Assembly (NCBI GenBank): GCA_030617485.1
Contig: JAUWVK010000119.1
Location: forward strand, 1-5,280
DNA from: Gammaproteobacteria bacterium
GTDB lineage: Bacteria > Pseudomonadota > Gammaproteobacteria > SZUA-152
DNA: 5,280 nucleotides
Direction of reading: 5' to 3'
Each line of letters begins with the position of its first letter. Position 1 is the first letter of the stretch. Positions 1-5,280 of the stretch are shown here, piece by piece. The notes under the pieces are model-generated. The model had not been told where the DNA came from and ran no database searches. It worked only from the letters and a program-made list of their open reading frames with translations. A program made the position numbers and the translations under genes.

Positions 1-310
1 AGGGACACCTTTCATGCAGGCTAGTGTCGCGGCTGCAATGGAATATGATGTTGAGGTAATACTCACGGGCAGGGCAGGTGAGCTGGCAAAACCAGGTGTT
101 GCAGAAAAAATTTATTTTACTGAAGATAGAAGTAAAACAGTTTATGGGTTAATGCAGGACGCTGTCGAAGCGGGTGCCAGGTTTAAAATTTGTACAACAA
201 ACCTGGAATTATGGGGTGATGATATGATTCCGGAGATTTGCGAAACAGTGGGTGCAGCATACATCATCAGTGAGGCTATGGATGATGGAACGGTTACTTT
301 CACGTATTAA
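1..310 (+). CDS. DsrE-family protein, 3' part (5' end outside window)
   Basis: The reading frame is open from base 2 (GTPFMQAS...) to the TAA at 308-310, so the ATG at 14 is probably an internal methionine and the true start lies before the window. About 102 residues are visible. The pattern matches small DsrE/DsrF-like proteins: an Ala-rich helix (ASVAAAMEYD) leading into a beta strand (VEVILTG), then FKICTTNLELWGDD and a C-terminal GAAYIISEAMDDGTVTFTY segment. Two cysteines are visible, in 'FKICTT' and 'PEICET'. Better-known family members (DsrE, TusD) move sulfur on conserved cysteines, but many DsrE-like proteins have no assigned role and no sulfur-relay partner is visible here, so no specific function is proposed. 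No signal peptide or membrane segment is seen in the visible part. hpt follows 41 bp downstream on the same strand, so co-transcription is possible. Family assignment is fairly secure; function is not. Confidence 0.8.
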   Translation, partial: GTPFMQASVAAAMEYDVEVILTGRAGELAKPGVAEKIYFTEDRSKTVYGLMQDAVEAGARFKICTTNLELWGDDMIPEICETVGAAYIISEAMDDGTVTFTY

Positions 311-351
311 CTTAATGCTTATAACCCTGTGAAATCTCACGCCACTTTCCA

Positions 352-903
352 ATGAGTGTTTCTCTGGAACATATTAAACAGGTTCGAGCCGAGGCTGATT
401 GTTTGGCTTCTGTAGACCAGGCCGAACTTGCATTAGAGCACATGGCCGCAGCAATCACGTCCAAACATAAAAACAATAATCCTTTGATAATATGTGTGAT
501 GAATGGCGGCCTTGTGGTGACAGGTTGTTTAATGTCGCGCCTGGATTTCCCGTTGGAACAGGATTACCTGCATGCCACACGTTATCGAGGTGAGACACAG
601 GGTGGTGAGCTGAACTGGCTTGTTGAGCCCCAGCATCCATTAAAAGACAGACACGTATTAATAGTGGATGACATTCTGGATGAAGGCTATACCCTGGCTG
701 CGATCGTTAAACACTGTCAAGACTCTGGAGCTATTAGTGTCGAAACCGCTGTATTGGTCGAAAAAGTGCATAATAGAAAACAGGGTATAAGAGCAGATTA
801 TGTCGGTCTGGAAATAGAAGATCGTTATTTGTTTGGTTATGGCATGGATTACAAGGGTTACCTGCGTAATGCGCCGGGTATCTTTGCGGTAAAGGGAATG
901 TAA
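352..903 (+). CDS. hpt: Hypoxanthine-guanine phosphoribosyltransferase
   Basis: This cytosolic purine-salvage enzyme transfers phosphoribose from PRPP to hypoxanthine or guanine, giving IMP or GMP. The 183-residue protein is full length for the family. Visible motifs are MNGGLV (50-55, the loop near pyrophosphate), HATRYRGETQGGEL (74-87, replacing the usual SSYG flexible-loop signature and resembling the pseudomonad form), the PRPP-binding signature VLIVDDILDEGYT (102-114, Asp106/Asp107), VEKVHNRK (136-143, with a Lys in the usual purine-contact region) and FGYGMDYKGYLRN (161-173). The start is forced: an in-frame TAA at 322-324 precedes it and no other ATG, GTG or TTG lies between. No clear Shine-Dalgarno sequence precedes this ATG. 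The next gene makes hypoxanthine from methylthioinosine, which suits a salvage pair. Xanthine use by this subfamily cannot be judged from sequence. No frame damage is seen. Confidence 0.93.
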   Translation: MSVSLEHIKQVRAEADCLASVDQAELALEHMAAAITSKHKNNNPLIICVMNGGLVVTGCLMSRLDFPLEQDYLHATRYRGETQGGELNWLVEPQHPLKDRHVLIVDDILDEGYTLAAIVKHCQDSGAISVETAVLVEKVHNRKQGIRADYVGLEIEDRYLFGYGMDYKGYLRNAPGIFAVKGM

Positions 904-936
904 TTAAGTGAATGCAGTAAAGGGTATGTCGCGATA

Positions 937-979
937 TTACGGTATGGTTTTTATTTTAATTAAAAATTTTCACAAAGAG
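937..979 (+). promoter_or_regulatory. AT-rich leader before the thioinosine phosphorylase: RBS and possible weak promoter
   Basis: AAAGAG at 974-979 sits 7 nt before the ATG at 987 and is a good ribosome binding site that supports that start. Upstream is a very AT-rich run (949-970) with a perfect 12-bp palindrome, TTTTAATTAAAA, at 954-965. A -35-like TTACGG (937-942) lies 17 nt before TTAAAA (960-965), so a weak own promoter is possible, but matches to consensus are poor. The 83-bp gap after hpt also allows simple read-through. I see no purine-repressor-like operator. The RBS is well supported; the promoter is a guess. Confidence 0.4.
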
Positions 980-986
980 TTGATGC

Positions 987-1721
987 ATGGATAATTTGGC
1001 GATTATTGGCGGAACCGGTCTGGATACTCTTGGCATTCTCGATGTCCATAAAAGGGAGGTGGTTGAGACACCTTATGGCTCACCTTCCGGTACAGTGGCC
1101 CGTGGTACCTTGTTTGGAAAAGAAGTCCTGTTCCTCCCTCGGCACGGTTATAGCCATTCCCTCGCGCCACACAAAATAAATTATCGAGCTAATCTGTGGG
1201 CTTTGCGTGAATTAGGTGCGGATAATATTCTGGCGATAGCCGCCGTTGGGGGTATACGACATGATATGTCACCAGCTACGCTGTCTACACCAACACAAAT
1301 TATTGATTACACATGGGGTCGTACCAGTACGTTTTACGAAAATGAAAACGATCAGGTGCTTCACATTGATTTTACCAATCCGTACTGTGAAGACTTACGC
1401 CAGAAATTATTAGCTTCAGCAACTTCTGCTAATATTGAGATGGTTGCTGGTGGCACTTATGGTGCAGTACAAGGGCCGCGCCTGGAAACATCCGCAGAAA
1501 TATTAAGAATGGAACGGGATGGTTGCGATATCGTTGGCATGACAGGAATGCCGGAAGCCGCACTGGCTCGGGAAATTAATCTTTGTTATGCCACCTGCGC
1601 TGTTGTAGCAAATTGGGCGGCAGGTAAAGGGCAGGGTGAAATCACCATGGAAGATATTGAGGCAAACCTTAAAACAGGCTTGTCTGATGTTAGTAGTGTC
1701 TTAGAAGCCCTTGTGTCCTAG
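987..1721 (+). CDS. S-methyl-5'-thioinosine phosphorylase (MTAP/PNP family)
   Basis: The predicted reaction is phosphorolysis of methylthioinosine to hypoxanthine and 5-methylthioribose-1-phosphate, in the cytosol. The 244-residue protein has the trimeric MTAP/PNP fold signatures: IIGGTGL (6-12, phosphate loop), PRHGYSHSLAPHKINYRAN (51-69, phosphate and ribose contacts), AAVGGI (85-90), GGTYGAVQGPRLET (155-168) and VGMTGMPEA (183-191). At the purine-selectivity position, human MTAP has Asp220-Tyr-Asp222 to bind adenine; here the aligned stretch is Asn209-Trp-Ala211 (ANWAAG). Loss of both aspartates and gain of Asn fits a 6-oxopurine substrate, as in the P. aeruginosa enzyme PA3004. The start at 987 has AAAGAG 7 nt upstream. 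Adjacent hpt could use the hypoxanthine released. The alternative is a general purine nucleoside or MTA phosphorylase; the Asn209/Ala211 pattern makes MTA less likely. The deaminase that would make methylthioinosine is not in the window. Confidence 0.87.
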   Translation: MDNLAIIGGTGLDTLGILDVHKREVVETPYGSPSGTVARGTLFGKEVLFLPRHGYSHSLAPHKINYRANLWALRELGADNILAIAAVGGIRHDMSPATLSTPTQIIDYTWGRTSTFYENENDQVLHIDFTNPYCEDLRQKLLASATSANIEMVAGGTYGAVQGPRLETSAEILRMERDGCDIVGMTGMPEAALAREINLCYATCAVVANWAAGKGQGEITMEDIEANLKTGLSDVSSVLEALVS

Positions 1722-1737
1722 AAAACCATTACTGGTT
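1722..1737 (-). terminator. Weak hairpin between convergent genes, possible csiV terminator
   Basis: AACCA (1724-1728) and TGGTT (1733-1737) pair around a 4-nt loop. Read on the minus strand this is AACCA-GTAA-TGGTT followed by TTC, giving a 5-bp stem closed by a GNRA-type GTAA tetraloop and a very short T run. It lies about 43-58 nt past the csiV stop and directly after the stop of the phosphorylase gene. The stem is short and not GC-rich, and no T run follows on the plus strand, so it could at most be a weak terminator for csiV. Confidence 0.25.
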
Positions 1738-1759
1738 GTGCCGTCAATGCTTCAGCAAA

Positions 1760-1789
1760 AATAACTCAACGAGAATAACTCAACGAGAA
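1760..1789. repeat. Perfect 14-nt tandem duplication at the csiV stop codon
   Basis: ATAACTCAACGAGA occurs twice back to back at 1761-1774 and 1775-1788, and the 14-nt periodicity covers 1760-1789. The second copy contains the complement of the csiV stop codon (TGA, read from 1782 to 1780) and the last codon (CGT, Arg). The first copy lies in the intergenic gap between the convergent genes. Either one or two copies would leave the same stop, so the duplication probably does not change the protein. A replication-slippage duplication is the simplest explanation. Confidence 0.9.
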
Positions 1790-2832
1790 GAAATATTGCT
1801 GGTGTGATCAGTAGCAGACAATTCTTCAGGATTTTTTGGTAACTCAACCGGCGTTATCAGTACAACAATACCCAGAAACGGGTGGTCAAGATAATGGATT
1901 CTTTTAGAGCGCATACGGCGAGATTCTTTTAGTCTAAACCCGCGCATAGCCTTCCACGATTCGAGCTGAACCGCCGGTCCTTGCGGATCATATAGTGTTT
2001 GATAGGGCGACTCATTCCAGAGCTCCTCTGAAGACATCGGTATAGCCACACGTTGTGTTACCTTCGTTCGATAAACCAGATCAGCGGCAAAGTGAAGGTA
2101 GCGGGCCACGCTTAGACTAATAGTCCCTGCAAAACGTGGGTTCATAGGTTTAATATTAGGCTCGATGTTTTCATCGGTACTCGAGCTGGTAACGGGCCTG
2201 GCATCCTCAGGTTTGGTTTTCTCATCCTCAAAGAATTCTGGTTCTGTCATACCCTCATACAACAACACTGATTGAGCGTGTTTTTTATCGAAGGTGGGCT
2301 GCCTCCATGCAACGTGTAGAAGGGGATCAAATTTTGAAGAACGTGTTAATTTTTTGAACGATTCTTTTAACTGTAATTCTTCACCCTTAAGCATTACGAA
2401 AGCTACCGGCATCGGTATTGGTTCTTCAATGGATGAACTGGCATCAGGATTAACTTGCTCAAACACCAACGATTGTTCGTTAACTTCTGGTTTGTCTTCT
2501 TCGGCAGGTTCAGGTTTTGGTTGATTCAGTTCCACTATTTCTTCGGGTAGTACCAAATCAGTAATTTCTGGCCATTTTTCGGATTCCAGCGCCTGGTTAT
2601 TCTTATGTGCGAATACGATAAGTTCAACCTCAAACCATCGTTCTTCCTTTGAACCCTGTTTTGCCTTCGATGTAGCAGAAAAAGTCAGGCCAGGCGTCAA
2701 TATTAAGATTAACGCCAGGATCGCCGTTGGTCGCCAGTTCTTGATACTATAACGCCCAACGATGCGGCTATTTGCGGCACGGTTATTGGTGATAGCAGTA
2801 CTAACAGGTGTATTGATGTCGCACAGATGCAT
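1780..2832 (-). CDS. csiV: CsiV-family exported cell-wall protein
   Basis: In Vibrio cholerae, CsiV is a periplasmic peptidoglycan-binding protein needed for PBP1A activity through its activator LpoA; a similar role is inferred here. The 350-residue protein has a hydrophobic segment at 36-51 (AILALILILTPGLTFS) with possible cleavage near 52, then the family opening RWFEVELIVFAH (65-76). Other conserved-looking blocks are LTRSSKFDPLLHVAWRQP (162-179), GTISLSVARYLHFAADLVY (236-254) and RRMRSKRIHYLDHPFLG (305-321). Between them are acidic, Pro-rich linkers (about 100-140 and 195-230). The start leaves a long polar, basic n-region (34 residues), but no later ATG, GTG or TTG precedes the hydrophobic segment and an in-frame TAG lies 24 nt upstream. 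The best Shine-Dalgarno match, GAGG at 2848-2851, is 15 nt from the ATG, farther than usual. It converges with the phosphorylase gene and diverges from def; mfd, a frequent neighbour of csiV, is not next to it. Confidence 0.82.
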   Translation of the reverse strand: MHLCDINTPVSTAITNNRAANSRIVGRYSIKNWRPTAILALILILTPGLTFSATSKAKQGSKEERWFEVELIVFAHKNNQALESEKWPEITDLVLPEEIVELNQPKPEPAEEDKPEVNEQSLVFEQVNPDASSSIEEPIPMPVAFVMLKGEELQLKESFKKLTRSSKFDPLLHVAWRQPTFDKKHAQSVLLYEGMTEPEFFEDEKTKPEDARPVTSSSTDENIEPNIKPMNPRFAGTISLSVARYLHFAADLVYRTKVTQRVAIPMSSEELWNESPYQTLYDPQGPAVQLESWKAMRGFRLKESRRMRSKRIHYLDHPFLGIVVLITPVELPKNPEELSATDHTSNISSR

Positions 2833-2897
2833 AAATTGCGGGATTATCCTCGCCTAATTAAATAAAAGTTGAATAAGAGTTAAATTAGAAGCTTATT
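2833..2897. promoter_or_regulatory. Divergent csiV/def intergenic promoter region
   Basis: This 65-bp AT-rich gap is the only non-coding DNA between the two divergent starts, so promoters for both should lie in or next to it. For def, TTGCGG (2836-2841) lies 17 nt before TAAATA (2859-2864), a weak pair. For csiV on the minus strand, TTTAAT (complement of 2857-2862) is the better -10 candidate; GATAAT (complement of 2843-2848) also matches well but would leave almost no leader. The weak def ribosome site AGAAG is at 2887-2891, 6 nt from the ATG. Exact elements are uncertain. Promoters this close would make the two transcripts compete. Confidence 0.45.

Positions 2898-5280
<2,383 letters not shown>

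Noticed and set aside
14..16. ATG at 14 as the start of the DsrE-like gene
   Set aside because: The frame stays open to base 2 and the preceding residues (GTPF) fit the family's interior, where the first beta strand and nucleating helix are expected earlier; the gene is cut by the window edge.
455..640. 61-codon minus-strand open frame inside hpt
   Set aside because: It is wholly antisense to a well-supported enzyme gene, its translation shows no recognisable domain, and no ribosome site or promoter supports it.
954..965. Perfect 12-bp palindrome TTTTAATTAAAA before the phosphorylase gene
   Set aside because: It is made only of A and T in an AT-rich run, so it can arise by chance; it is not a stable terminator stem and matches no operator I recognise.
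1748..1757. Short inverted repeat TGC-TTCA-GCA followed by A residues in the convergent gap
   Set aside because: The stem is only 3 bp and has no T run on the plus strand, so it cannot be called a terminator.
2294..2524. 76-codon plus-strand open frame inside csiV
   Set aside because: It is antisense to csiV, and its Ser/Gly-rich translation mirrors the acidic linker codons of the real gene.

Overview
This window looks like an ordinary chromosomal housekeeping segment of a gammaproteobacterium with moderate to slightly low GC. The case rests on gene content. It carries a CsiV-family protein (a family known from gammaproteobacteria), an S-methyl-5'-thioinosine phosphorylase of the type characterised in Pseudomonas aeruginosa, an Hpt of the 'HATRYRGET.GGEL' type found in pseudomonads, and a LigA whose key residues keep E. 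coli spacing. The genus cannot be fixed from this sequence.

Layout. (1) Positions 1-310: the 3' part of a DsrE-family protein, cut by the window start. (2) 352-903: hypoxanthine-guanine phosphoribosyltransferase. (3) 987-1721: S-methyl-5'-thioinosine phosphorylase, same strand. (4) 1780-2832: csiV on the minus strand, convergent with the phosphorylase across a 58-bp gap that holds a weak hairpin and a perfect 14-nt tandem duplication. (5) 2833-2897: a 65-bp AT-rich divergent intergenic region that should drive csiV leftward and def rightward. (6) 2898-3437: a complete peptide deformylase. (7) 3440 to the window end: NAD+-dependent DNA ligase ligA, 2 bp after def, open for 613 codons and cut inside its BRCT domain.

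How the genes fit together. The phosphorylase releases hypoxanthine from methylthioinosine and Hpt can convert hypoxanthine to IMP, so these two adjacent genes make a plausible module for recovering the purine of methylthioadenosine, a by-product of polyamine and quorum-signal synthesis. csiV belongs to cell-wall assembly. def and ligA are so close that they are probably co-transcribed and translationally coupled, although their biochemical roles (N-terminal deformylation, nick sealing) are unrelated.

I found no mobile element, CRISPR array, RNA gene or phage gene, and no convincing unknown system. No stretch over 300 bp lacks a gene. The points most worth checking are the unusual def-ligA pairing, the purine-salvage pairing, the unusually long N-terminus of CsiV and the duplication around its stop codon.
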